This document shows positions 40,363 through 48,155 of a stretch of 64,000 nucleotides of DNA, in pieces. The notes under the pieces are model-generated. The model made no database searches. It had not been told where the DNA came from and was given only the letters and a program-made list of their open reading frames with translations. The position numbers and the translations under genes are program-made. Numbering within the stretch: the first letter of the stretch is position 1; every line of letters begins with the position of its first letter. Source of the DNA: Actinospica sp035552695 (GTDB lineage: Bacteria; Actinomycetota; Actinomycetes; Streptomycetales; Catenulisporaceae); contig NZ_DASZKT010000009.1 of the NCBI RefSeq assembly GCF_035552695.1, positions 1 through 64,000 of the forward strand. Direction: 5' to 3'.

Positions 40363-42510
40363 ATGCGTACCAGCAGACTCACCAGGACGGTCGCGGCGCT
40401 CGCCGCCACCGCGGCCGCGACGGCGACGCTGACCGCCGCCGCTGCCTCAGCGGCGTCCACCGCGTCCCCGGCGTCGGCCGCCGCTGCCAGTGCCGCCGCC
40501 GGATGCTCCCTCGGCGGGAGCGTCAAGCATGTGATCTACCTTCAGTTCGACAACGTGCACTACACGCGCGACTCCGCATCCGTGCCGAGCGACCTGGAGC
40601 AGATGCCGAACCTGCTCAACTTCCTGACCGGGAACGGCACGCTCGTCACGCACGAGCACACCCCGTTGATCGCCCACACGGCCAATGACATCGTCACCTC
40701 GGAGACCGGCCTCTACGGCGGCTCGCAGGGTCTCTCGGTGTCCAATGAGTACGGGTACTACACGCCGAGCGGGACGATCGACACCGCGGGCGACTTCGCG
40801 TACTGGACCGACCCGATCGTCGACTACAACACCAGCACAGGGGCGCCGGTCGGCGACAGCAGCACGAACCTCGTCACGCCGAGCGGGAGCGGGGTGCCGG
40901 CTCCGTGGGTGCCGTATACGCGTGCGGGCTGCAATGTCGGCTCGGTAGCCGCGGCGAACACGGAGCTGGAGAATACGACCCCTGACGTGCCGCTGGTCTA
41001 CGGCGCGAACTCGACGCAGGCCGCCGAGGCGGAGAACCCGAACCTGCAGAACAAGGCGGCGGCCGACTTCGAGGGCCTGTCCGTGCACTGCGCGCGCGGT
41101 TCGAAGGCGTGCGCCGCCAACGCCGTGCCCGACGTGCTGCCCTCCGAGCCCGGCGGCTACGCGGGTTACAAGGCGCTGTACGGCAACGTCGCGGTCCAGC
41201 CGCTGATCAGCCCGAAGAGCCCGGTCCGCAATCTCGACGGCCAGGTCATCGAGGACGGCTCCGGCGACGTCGGCTTCCCCGGCTACGACGGCATGCAGGG
41301 CACGAACGCGCTCGCCTACACGCTCGACATGCAGTCGAGCGGCGTGCCCGTCACGTACACCTACCTCAGCGACGTGCACGACTCGTGGACCACGGGCGCC
41401 GGCCTCGGCCCGGGCGAGTCGGAGTACGAGGCACAGTTGAAGGCGGAGAACCAGGCCTTCGGCACCTTCTTCGCCGGCCTCGCCGCGCATGGCATCACCA
41501 AGCAGAACACGCTGTTCGTGGTCACCGCGGACGAAGGCGACCACTTCGTCGGCGGCACGGCCAGCCCGGCCGGGTGCGACGGCGTCCACGTGGCGTGCAG
41601 CTACAGCAACCTCGGCGAGGTGGACGCGAACCTCAACGGTCTGGCCGCCACCGAGCAGGGCGTGACCACGCCGTTCCAGGTCGAGGCGGACTCCGCGCCG
41701 GTTCTCTATCTGAAGAACCAGCCTGGGCGCACGGAGTCGCAGGTTCGTACCCTGGAACGCGCCGATGCGAAGCTGACCGCGCAGGACCTGGCGACCGGCG
41801 AAACAGTGCCGCTGACCGACTATCTGGCCGATCCGGTCGAACTCAATCTCCTGCATATGACGACCGGAGACCCGAAGCGCACGCCGACGTTCGTGTCCTT
41901 CGACAACCCGGACTTCTGGGTGGGGCACGGATCGACCACGTGCACCAACTCCTGTGTCTCGCAGCCGACCGGCGGCGACGTGTGGAACCACGGCGACTAC
42001 TACCCGCAGATCGACACCACGTTCCTCGGGCTGGTCGGTCCCGGCGTTCAGGACAAGGGCGTCGACAACACCACGTGGTCCTCGCACGCGGACATCCAGC
42101 CGACGATGATGTCGCTGCTCGGCCTGCACGACGACTACACGCCGGACGGCAGGGTGTTGACTGAGATCCTGAACCGCCAGACGCCCGCGTACATCACGCA
42201 GCTCGGCGAGGCCTACAGCCAGCTCGATTCGCCGGTCGGCGCGTTCGCCGCGAGCACGCTGCAGGCGTCTACGAAGGCACTGGCCAGCGATACGCCCGGC
42301 GACGCCTTCTACACGTCAACCGAGAACAAGTTGACCGCGCTCGGTCAGGCGCGCGATGCGCTGGTCAAGCAGATCCAGCAGATTCTCGACAGCTACTCGC
42401 GTGTCGGACGCACTGCGTACTCAGCGCGTCCGCAGGCCGTCGTCTCGGCTTCGGCTGAGGCGAACAACCTGCTCGCTCAGGCGGCGCAGTTGGCGAAGGC
42501 GAAGGTCTGA
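40363..42510 (+). CDS. Secreted alkaline-phosphatase-superfamily phosphoesterase-like protein
   Basis: A 715-residue protein with a long Ala-rich signal peptide (RTSRLTRTVAALAATAAATATLTAAAASAAS). The body has an alkaline-phosphatase-superfamily layout: HVIYLQFDNVHYTRD near the mature N-terminus, THEHTPLIAHTANDIV, LFVVTADEGDHF (likely metal-binding Asp/His) and SSHADIQPTMMSLLGLHDDYTPDG (metal-binding His/Asp). It resembles phospholipase C or sulfatase-like secreted enzymes of actinomycetes; the substrate is unknown. ATG 40363 is the first start with a sensible signal peptide (AAGGAA upstream). Confidence 0.78.
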   Translation: MRTSRLTRTVAALAATAAATATLTAAAASAASTASPASAAAASAAAGCSLGGSVKHVIYLQFDNVHYTRDSASVPSDLEQMPNLLNFLTGNGTLVTHEHTPLIAHTANDIVTSETGLYGGSQGLSVSNEYGYYTPSGTIDTAGDFAYWTDPIVDYNTSTGAPVGDSSTNLVTPSGSGVPAPWVPYTRAGCNVGSVAAANTELENTTPDVPLVYGANSTQAAEAENPNLQNKAAADFEGLSVHCARGSKACAANAVPDVLPSEPGGYAGYKALYGNVAVQPLISPKSPVRNLDGQVIEDGSGDVGFPGYDGMQGTNALAYTLDMQSSGVPVTYTYLSDVHDSWTTGAGLGPGESEYEAQLKAENQAFGTFFAGLAAHGITKQNTLFVVTADEGDHFVGGTASPAGCDGVHVACSYSNLGEVDANLNGLAATEQGVTTPFQVEADSAPVLYLKNQPGRTESQVRTLERADAKLTAQDLATGETVPLTDYLADPVELNLLHMTTGDPKRTPTFVSFDNPDFWVGHGSTTCTNSCVSQPTGGDVWNHGDYYPQIDTTFLGLVGPGVQDKGVDNTTWSSHADIQPTMMSLLGLHDDYTPDGRVLTEILNRQTPAYITQLGEAYSQLDSPVGAFAASTLQASTKALASDTPGDAFYTSTENKLTALGQARDALVKQIQQILDSYSRVGRTAYSARPQAVVSASAEANNLLAQAAQLAKAKV

Positions 42511-42514
42511 GTGT

Positions 42515-43111
42515 TCACCGCAGTCGGGTGAAGAAGCCGATCGCCATCGACGTCCACCAGAGGGACTGAGAGAGCACGGCGCTCGTGACAGCGCGTACGA
42601 GGAGGGGGCGCGGCAGGGTACTGACCCGCGCCCCCTTCGGCACCGCGCGCACGTGGTCCAGCACGTCCCGCGCGTGGACCGCGTTGACGCCCAGCGCCAG
42701 CACGACGAAGAAGTTGGCGACGACCCAGCCGTTGCCGAAATCGGGCTGCAGGAACGCGCCGCTCAAGCACACGAGCACGAACCCGAGCCAGATCAGCCAG
42801 TCCGCGTACAGGGCGAAGCGGGCCGCGCGGCCGATCGACGTCCAGCCGAACAACGACGTCAGGAACACACCGTCGACCGCGAGCACGGTGCCGAGACCGA
42901 TGCAGAACCCGATGACGTGCACGGTCAGATACCGAGTCCTGGCCGCATCGGTCAGGTAGACCGTCGCCGCGCTCTCGTGCTTGCTCACCAGGACCACGGC
43001 GAGCCACGTGCCGACGACCGCCGCCGCCAGGATCGCGAGTTTGGGGGCGCGGGCCTCCAGCGGCGGAACGCGGTCGGTCGCGGATATCGCGGCCTTCGTC
43101 TCAATGCCCAT
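42515..43111 (-). CDS. Iron-box-controlled multi-pass membrane protein, function unknown
   Basis: A 198-residue membrane protein with five hydrophobic segments (about 24-43, 64-86, 97-117, 124-143 and 172-190). His residues occur near membrane faces (SKHESAAT, YLTVHVIGF, NAVHARDVLDHV). I do not recognise a family with known function; a heme or metal redox role is conceivable. The promoter is notable: TATAAT (43119-43124) lies 7 bases before ATG 43111, so the transcript is probably leaderless, and an iron box covers the -10. Predicted to be made when iron is low. Confidence 0.75.
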   Translation of the reverse strand: MGIETKAAISATDRVPPLEARAPKLAILAAAVVGTWLAVVLVSKHESAATVYLTDAARTRYLTVHVIGFCIGLGTVLAVDGVFLTSLFGWTSIGRAARFALYADWLIWLGFVLVCLSGAFLQPDFGNGWVVANFFVVLALGVNAVHARDVLDHVRAVPKGARVSTLPRPLLVRAVTSAVLSQSLWWTSMAIGFFTRLR

Positions 43112-43121
43112 GGGGAGGATT

Positions 43122-43140
43122 ATAGGTAAGCCTTGCCTTA
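43122..43140 (-). promoter_or_regulatory. Iron box (IdeR/DmdR-type) over a TATAAT promoter
   Basis: On the minus strand TAAGGCAAGGCTTACCTAT matches the 19-bp actinobacterial iron-box consensus (TTAGGTTAGGCTAACCTAA) at 14 positions. It overlaps the -10 and includes the stop codon of the upstream DUF402 gene. Confidence 0.72.
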
Positions 43141-43794
43141 GCTTTCCGTGAGGGTCGGCAGCGCCCATCCGGCTTCCGGCAGCCACCGCCGCGCCGGGTC
43201 CGCACCGAACACCCCCGCACGCGCCTCGACCAGTGCGACGGCCTGCTCGCGGGCCTGCTCCAGCGCGGCGTCCTCGGCATCCGTGATCACACCGAGGCGC
43301 CGGCACTGCGCGTATTCGTCCTCGTCCTTCCAGTGCCACTTGCCGTCCGGCTCCACGACGAGGTCCAGCGCGAGGTCCATCGTGTCCCAGCCAGACGCGT
43401 ACCACGTCGGCGGGCGCTCGAAGTTCACATACCAGCAGTTGAGCGTCCCGTCCTCGGCGTACATCCGGGCCACGCTGAACCAGCGCCCTGACACGATCTC
43501 CGTGACGACGCCGGTCCACCGCCACGCCCATTCGGCCAGGTCCCACCCGCCGCCGGCCAAGTCGTCGAGCGCCGCCGAGCGCAACGCCTTGTCGCGGCCG
43601 CCGCCGGACTCGACGAACCTGGCCGCCGCCAGCGTGACGACGCCCGGCCAGAGCGCCGCCACCGCCGACGTCTCATCCGACGCGAGCACCCGTACCGGAG
43701 CCTGGGTCCACACGCGGCCGCGGAACACGTCGCGGCGTACGGCGATCGATCCGGGCGGCAGCAGGGCTCCAGTCACGCCGCCATCTAGAGTCAT
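43138..43794 (-). CDS. DUF402 domain protein
   Basis: A 218-residue protein. The core is a DUF402 fold (WSVARMY-like FSVARMYAEDGTLNCWYVNFERPPTW; TMDLALDLVVEPDGKWHWKDEDEYA). The family includes nucleoside phosphatases and possible RNA phosphatases with acidic metal-binding residues, such as the Asp/Glu cluster in KDEDEY. ATG 43794 overlaps the NUDIX stop (ATGA), so it is coupled to it. Its stop codon lies inside the iron box of the next gene. Confidence 0.82.
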   Translation of the reverse strand: MTLDGGVTGALLPPGSIAVRRDVFRGRVWTQAPVRVLASDETSAVAALWPGVVTLAAARFVESGGGRDKALRSAALDDLAGGGWDLAEWAWRWTGVVTEIVSGRWFSVARMYAEDGTLNCWYVNFERPPTWYASGWDTMDLALDLVVEPDGKWHWKDEDEYAQCRRLGVITDAEDAALEQAREQAVALVEARAGVFGADPARRWLPEAGWALPTLTES

Positions 43795-44282
43795 CCCGGG
43801 TTCGGCGTATAGCCGAGCTCGGTCGGCGGCTCCGGCGGGCCCTGCCTGCGCACCCGCGCGACCAGTTCCGGCAGGTTCGGCGGCCAGAACAGCGCCTGCG
43901 ACTCCTCCAGCGCGCCAGGGGTCCACCAGCGCGTCGCCATGATGCCGTCCAGCCGGTGCGACTCGGTCAGATCGCCCTCGACCTCCCGGCGCGGCCCCTC
44001 GGCCAGGTAGATCGCCTCGCTCTGCCGCGTCGGCACGCCCGCGCGGGTGTAGTCGTGCTCCCAGCGGCAGAGCGGCGGCCCGACCTTCACGTCCGTCCAG
44101 CCGGTCTCCTCGGCCGTCTCGCGCACCGCCGCCTCGAGCTCGCTCTCGCCCTCCTCGATGCCGCCGCCGGGCGGGGCCCAGTGCAGGCCGATCTCCACGT
44201 CGTCGTGCAGCTGGAGGTAGACGGCGCCGTCCGGGTCGATGATCACGAGCCGGGCGGCGAGTCGGGGAGTGCGCTCTGTCAT
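43791..44282 (-). CDS. NUDIX hydrolase
   Basis: A 163-residue protein with a full NUDIX box (GGGIEEGESELEAAVRETAEETGW fits GX5EX7REUXEEXGU). It hydrolyses nucleoside-diphosphate-linked compounds, perhaps to clean nucleotide pools. ATG 44282 has a GGAG very close; in-frame GTG codons upstream are possible alternatives. It is translationally coupled to the DUF402 gene, and both families deal with phosphoanhydrides or phosphates. Confidence 0.86.
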   Translation of the reverse strand: MTERTPRLAARLVIIDPDGAVYLQLHDDVEIGLHWAPPGGGIEEGESELEAAVRETAEETGWTDVKVGPPLCRWEHDYTRAGVPTRQSEAIYLAEGPRREVEGDLTESHRLDGIMATRWWTPGALEESQALFWPPNLPELVARVRRQGPPEPPTELGYTPNPG

Positions 44283-44352
44283 GCTCCGAGGGTAGCCGCG
44301 GACACCGACAGCGCTCCGACCCGCCGCCCACCACCAACGCCGGACCAGCGGG

Positions 44353-44460
44353 TCAGTCAGTTCCCGCACCGGCGCGCAACGCTTCGATCAGCCACTGCAT
44401 CGACTCGTACAACACGCCCTTCAACTCGCTCAGCTGACCGATCGTCAGCAACCGCGTCAC
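44353..44460 (-). CDS. Possible 35-residue small protein upstream of the NUDIX gene
   Basis: GTG 44460 lies 8 bases after GGGAG and opens MTRLLTIGQLSELKGVLYESMQWLIEALRAGAGTD. Codon use is normal, and the sequence would form one amphipathic helix. It sits in the 259-base gap before the NUDIX start on the same strand. No homologue is known to me, and the evidence is only the ribosome site plus composition. Confidence 0.35.
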   Translation of the reverse strand: MTRLLTIGQLSELKGVLYESMQWLIEALRAGAGTD

Positions 44461-44541
44461 GGTTCGGTCTCCCTCATGGCGTCCACGCTCCGGCTTCCAG
44501 TGGGTGGAGAGTCAAGCCCCGTCAAGCCTAGGATCATTTTC

Positions 44542-45534
44542 ATGACCTACCTCGCTGCCGCGGATCGCTACGCCTCCATGACCTACCGGCGCTCGGGTCG
44601 TAGCGGCCTGCGCCTGCCGGCCGTCTCCCTCGGCCTGTGGCACAACTTCGGCGACGCCTACACCTTCGACAACCAGCGCGCGGTGCTGCGCCGCGCCTTC
44701 GACCGCGGCGTGACGCACTTCGACCTGGCCAACAACTACGGCCCGCCGCCCGGCTCGGCCGAGGAGAACTTCGGCCGGCACCTGCGTGCCGACCTCCGGC
44801 CGTACCGCGACGAGCTGATCATCTCCACGAAGGCCGGCTACAACATGTGGCAGGGCCCCTACGGCGAATGGGGCTCGCGCAAGTACCTGCTCTCCTCCCT
44901 GGACCAGTCGCTCACCCGGATGGGGCTCGACTACGTCGACATCTTCTACAGCCACCGCTTCGACCCGGACACGCCGCTCGAGGAGACGATGGGCGCGCTC
45001 GACCAGGCGGTGCGCTCCGGCAAGGCGCTGTACGCGGGCATCTCCAACTACGACCCGGAGCAGACCCGGCGGGCCGCGCACCTGCTGCGCGAGCTCGGCA
45101 CGCCGCTGCTCATCCATCAGCCGCGCTACAACATGTTCGACCGGCAGCGGGTCGAGGGCGGCCTGCTGGACGCGCTCGAGGAGGTCGGCGCCGGGGCGAT
45201 CTGCTTCTCGCCGCTGGACCAGGGCCGGCTCACCGACCGCTATCTGAACGGCATCCCCGCCGACTCCCGGGTGGCGACCGGCGGCTTCCTCAAGGAGAAC
45301 CAGCTCACCGAGGAGGTGCTGAACAAGGCGCGCACGCTCAACAAGATCGCCGAGGGGCGCGGACAGACGCTCGCCCAGCTCGCCCTGGCCTGGACGCTGC
45401 GCGACGCGCGGATGACCTCGACGCTGATCGGCGCCTCGTCGGTCAGGCAGCTCGACGTCAACCTCGGCGCGCTGGGCGCCCCGGCCCTCGACGACTCCGA
45501 GCTCGCCGCCATCGACGAGGTGCTCGCGGACTGA
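44542..45534 (+). CDS. Aldo/keto reductase (YghZ/Kvbeta-like)
   Basis: A 330-residue AKR. The catalytic tetrad is recognisable: Asp in FDLANNYGPP, Tyr in the same loop, Lys in ISTKAGYNMW and His in FYSHRFDPD. The C-terminal NADPH-binding region includes LIGASSVRQLDVN. It matches the YghZ-type enzymes that reduce methylglyoxal and glyceraldehyde 3-phosphate. ATG 44542 appears leaderless, with TAGGAT (44529-44534) 7 bases upstream. Confidence 0.93.
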   Translation: MTYLAAADRYASMTYRRSGRSGLRLPAVSLGLWHNFGDAYTFDNQRAVLRRAFDRGVTHFDLANNYGPPPGSAEENFGRHLRADLRPYRDELIISTKAGYNMWQGPYGEWGSRKYLLSSLDQSLTRMGLDYVDIFYSHRFDPDTPLEETMGALDQAVRSGKALYAGISNYDPEQTRRAAHLLRELGTPLLIHQPRYNMFDRQRVEGGLLDALEEVGAGAICFSPLDQGRLTDRYLNGIPADSRVATGGFLKENQLTEEVLNKARTLNKIAEGRGQTLAQLALAWTLRDARMTSTLIGASSVRQLDVNLGALGAPALDDSELAAIDEVLAD

Positions 45535-45625
45535 GGCCGCCCGCCGTGTCCACCCGTCCGGGCCGCGCGTCTCGTCTGGCGAAACCGCGTCGGGGCCCGC
45601 GACCGGCGTCCCGTACCCTGGACGG

Positions 45626-46963
45626 GTGGATACGACCGAAATGGATACCTGGCGGAAAATGACCGCCAAGCAGCAGCCCTCGTGGCCCGACGCCGGTGAG
45701 CTGACCCGCGCCGCCGCGGAGCTGCGCTCGTATCCGCCGCTGGTCTTCGCGGGCGAGTGCGACCTGCTCAAGGAGCGGATCGCGGCCGTCGCCCGCGGCG
45801 AGGCCTTCATCCTGCAGGGCGGCGACTGCGCCGAGACCTTCGACGCCGTGACCGCGGACGCGATCCGCAACAAGCTCAAGACGCTGCTGCAGATGGCGGC
45901 CGTGCTCACCTACGCCGCGTCCGTGCCGGTGGTCAAGATCGGCCGGATCGCCGGGCAGTACGGCAAGCCGCGCTCCAAGGACACCGAGACCCGGGACGGG
46001 ATGACCCTCCCGGCGTACCGCGGCGACTCGGTCAACGGCTTCGAGTTCACCCCCGACTCCCGGATCCCCGACCCGTGGCGGATGGTCCGGATGTACCACT
46101 CAAGCGCCGCGACGCTGAACCTGGTGCGCGCGTTCACCACCGGCGGCTACGCCGATCTGCGCCAGGTGCACGCCTGGAACCAGGACTTCGTCGCCAGCTC
46201 CCCGGCCGGGGAGCGCTACGAGGTGCTGGCGAGCGAGATCGAGCGCGCGCTGCGCTTCATGCAGGCCTGCGGGACGGACCCGGAGGAGCTGCGCGCGGTC
46301 GAGTTCTTCTCCTCGCACGAGGGACTGCTGCTGGAGTACGAGGCCGCGCTCACCCGCATCGACTCGCGCACCCGGGAGCCGTACAACACCTCGGCGCACT
46401 TCGTCTGGGTCGGCGAGCGCACCCGCGACCTCGACGGCGCGCACGTGGACTACTTCTCGAAAATCCGCAACCCGATCGGCATCAAGCTCGGGCCGACCAC
46501 GTCACCGGACGACGCCCTCGCCTACCTCGCCAAGCTCGACCCGCACCGCGAGCCGGGCCGGCTGACCTTCGTGGTGCGGATGGGCGCGGGCATAGTGCGC
46601 GACAAGCTCCCGGCGCTGATCGAGAAGGTCACCTCGGAGGGCCACCAGGTCGCCTGGATCTGCGATCCGATGCACGGCAACACCTTCGAGGCGCCCAGCG
46701 GCCACAAGACCCGCCGCTTCGACGACGTGCTGGACGAGGTCAAGGGCTTCTTCGAGGTGCACCGCGGGCTCGGCACCCACCCCGGCGGCATCCACGTGGA
46801 GCTGACCGGCGACGACGTGACCGAGTGCGTGGGCGGCGGCGACGAGATCGTGTTCGACGATCTCGGCACCCGCTACGAGTCGGCCTGCGACCCGCGGCTG
46901 AACCGCTCGCAGTCGCTCGACCTGGCGTTCCTCGTCGCGGAGATGTACCGCGAGACCCGGTAA
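45626..46963 (+). CDS. aroH: 3-deoxy-7-phosphoheptulonate synthase, class II
   Basis: The 445-residue class II DAHP synthase condenses PEP and erythrose 4-phosphate, the entry to the shikimate pathway. Blocks seen: ILQGGDCAETF, VVKIGRIAGQYGKPRS, RVEFFSSHEGLLLEYE-like EFFSSHEGLLLEYE, ICDPMHGNT and HPGGIHVELTGDDVTECVGG. Metal ligands are the usual Cys, His, Glu and Asp in these blocks. GTG 45626 looks leaderless (TACCCT at 45614-45619, 6-base gap). It is 8 kb from the anthranilate synthase. Confidence 0.96.
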   Translation: MDTTEMDTWRKMTAKQQPSWPDAGELTRAAAELRSYPPLVFAGECDLLKERIAAVARGEAFILQGGDCAETFDAVTADAIRNKLKTLLQMAAVLTYAASVPVVKIGRIAGQYGKPRSKDTETRDGMTLPAYRGDSVNGFEFTPDSRIPDPWRMVRMYHSSAATLNLVRAFTTGGYADLRQVHAWNQDFVASSPAGERYEVLASEIERALRFMQACGTDPEELRAVEFFSSHEGLLLEYEAALTRIDSRTREPYNTSAHFVWVGERTRDLDGAHVDYFSKIRNPIGIKLGPTTSPDDALAYLAKLDPHREPGRLTFVVRMGAGIVRDKLPALIEKVTSEGHQVAWICDPMHGNTFEAPSGHKTRRFDDVLDEVKGFFEVHRGLGTHPGGIHVELTGDDVTECVGGGDEIVFDDLGTRYESACDPRLNRSQSLDLAFLVAEMYRETR

Positions 46964-47006
46964 TCCCGACCGTTTCCGTCATGGCCGCAGCGCATAGGCT
47001 GCGGCC

Positions 47007-48041
47007 ATGACCATTTCTGCCCCGATCGACCTGCGCAGCGACACCGTCACCAAGCCCACCCCCGCGATGCGCGCGGCCATGCTCGACGCCGAGGTCGGCG
47101 ACGACGTCTACGGCGAGGACCCGTCGGTCGCCGCGCTCGAGGCCCGCGCGCTCGAACTGTTCGGCGGCCCGGACTCGCGACTGACCACGGCCCTGTTCGT
47201 GCCGACCGGCGTCATGGCCAACCACATCGGCCTGCGGATGCATGCCGCGCCCGGCGAGGAAGTGGTCTGCGACGCCGACGCGCACATCGTCGCGCACGAG
47301 GACGCGGGCCTGGCCTGGCACGCCGGGGTCCAGACGCGCACCACGCTGACCGAGCGCGGCCTGCTGACGGCCGAGGAGCTGGACCGGCTCATCCGCCCGC
47401 ACGGCCCCTACGTGGTCGGCACCAAGGTCGTCGAACTGGAGAACACGCACAACCGCGGCGGCGGCTCCATCTATCCGATCGAGACGCTGCGGCAGATCAG
47501 GGCCCTGGCCGACGCGCGCGGCGTGGCCGTGCACATCGACGGCGCCCGGCTGTGGAACGCGCACGTCGCGACGCGCACCCCGCTCGCGGACTACGGACAG
47601 ATCGCCGACACGCTCTCCGTCTGCCTGTCCAAGGGACTCGGCGCGCCGGTCGGCTCGGTGCTGCTGCTGTCCCAGGAGCAGCGCGAGCAGGCCAAGGTGC
47701 TGCGACACCGTCTCGGCGGCGGCTGGCGGCAGGCCGGAATGCTCGCCGCGGCCGGACTGTACGCCCTCGAACACCACATCGAGCGGATGGCCGAGGACCA
47801 CGCCAACGCGAGGCTGCTCGCCGAGGGTCTGCGCGAGCGCGGGCTGACGGTGGTTGAGCCGGAGACGAACATCGTGCTCATCGACGTACCCGGAGACGCA
47901 CCCGGTGTAGTCAACCGGGTGAGAGAGAAAGGCGTACTGATCGGTCCGAAGGGTCCCAGAACCCTGCGAGCCATCACGCATCTGGATGTAACGGAGAAGT
48001 CGGTGGTGACGGCGGCTCAAGCCGTCGCAGATTCCGTATGA
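47007..48041 (+). CDS. ltaE: Low-specificity L-threonine aldolase
   Basis: A 344-residue PLP enzyme of the threonine aldolase family (DLRSDTVTKPTPAMRAAM; DVYGEDPSV; VVELENTHNRGGGSIYP; VHIDGARLWNA; PLP Lys in VCLSKGLGAPVGS). It splits L-threonine or allo-threonine into glycine and acetaldehyde. ATG 47007 looks leaderless, with TAGGCT (46995-47000) 6 bases upstream. Confidence 0.95.
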   Translation: MTISAPIDLRSDTVTKPTPAMRAAMLDAEVGDDVYGEDPSVAALEARALELFGGPDSRLTTALFVPTGVMANHIGLRMHAAPGEEVVCDADAHIVAHEDAGLAWHAGVQTRTTLTERGLLTAEELDRLIRPHGPYVVGTKVVELENTHNRGGGSIYPIETLRQIRALADARGVAVHIDGARLWNAHVATRTPLADYGQIADTLSVCLSKGLGAPVGSVLLLSQEQREQAKVLRHRLGGGWRQAGMLAAAGLYALEHHIERMAEDHANARLLAEGLRERGLTVVEPETNIVLIDVPGDAPGVVNRVREKGVLIGPKGPRTLRAITHLDVTEKSVVTAAQAVADSV

Positions 48042-48080
48042 ACTGCGGCGTACTGAGCTGATTTTCGACTGTTTGAGGCT

Positions 48081-48149
48081 GTTGATAGACCCCTGGGGCG
48101 AGGGCTACCTTCGTGCGCGACACGAAGCATCCATCAACGACCCCAGGGG
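48081..48149 (+). promoter_or_regulatory. Promoter or structured leader of the HNH-protein gene
   Basis: Two readings exist. As DNA, TTGATA (48082-48087) and TACCTT (48106-48111) are 18 bases apart and make a good promoter. As RNA, GTTGAT (48081-48086) pairs with ATCAAC (48133-48138), and CCCCTGGGG (48090-48098) pairs with CCCCAGGGG (48141-48149). These cross and would form a pseudoknot hiding the ribosome site. A 7-bp hairpin (48109-48115 with 48121-48127) lies inside. Confidence 0.45.
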
Positions 48150-48155
48150 GCGGCC

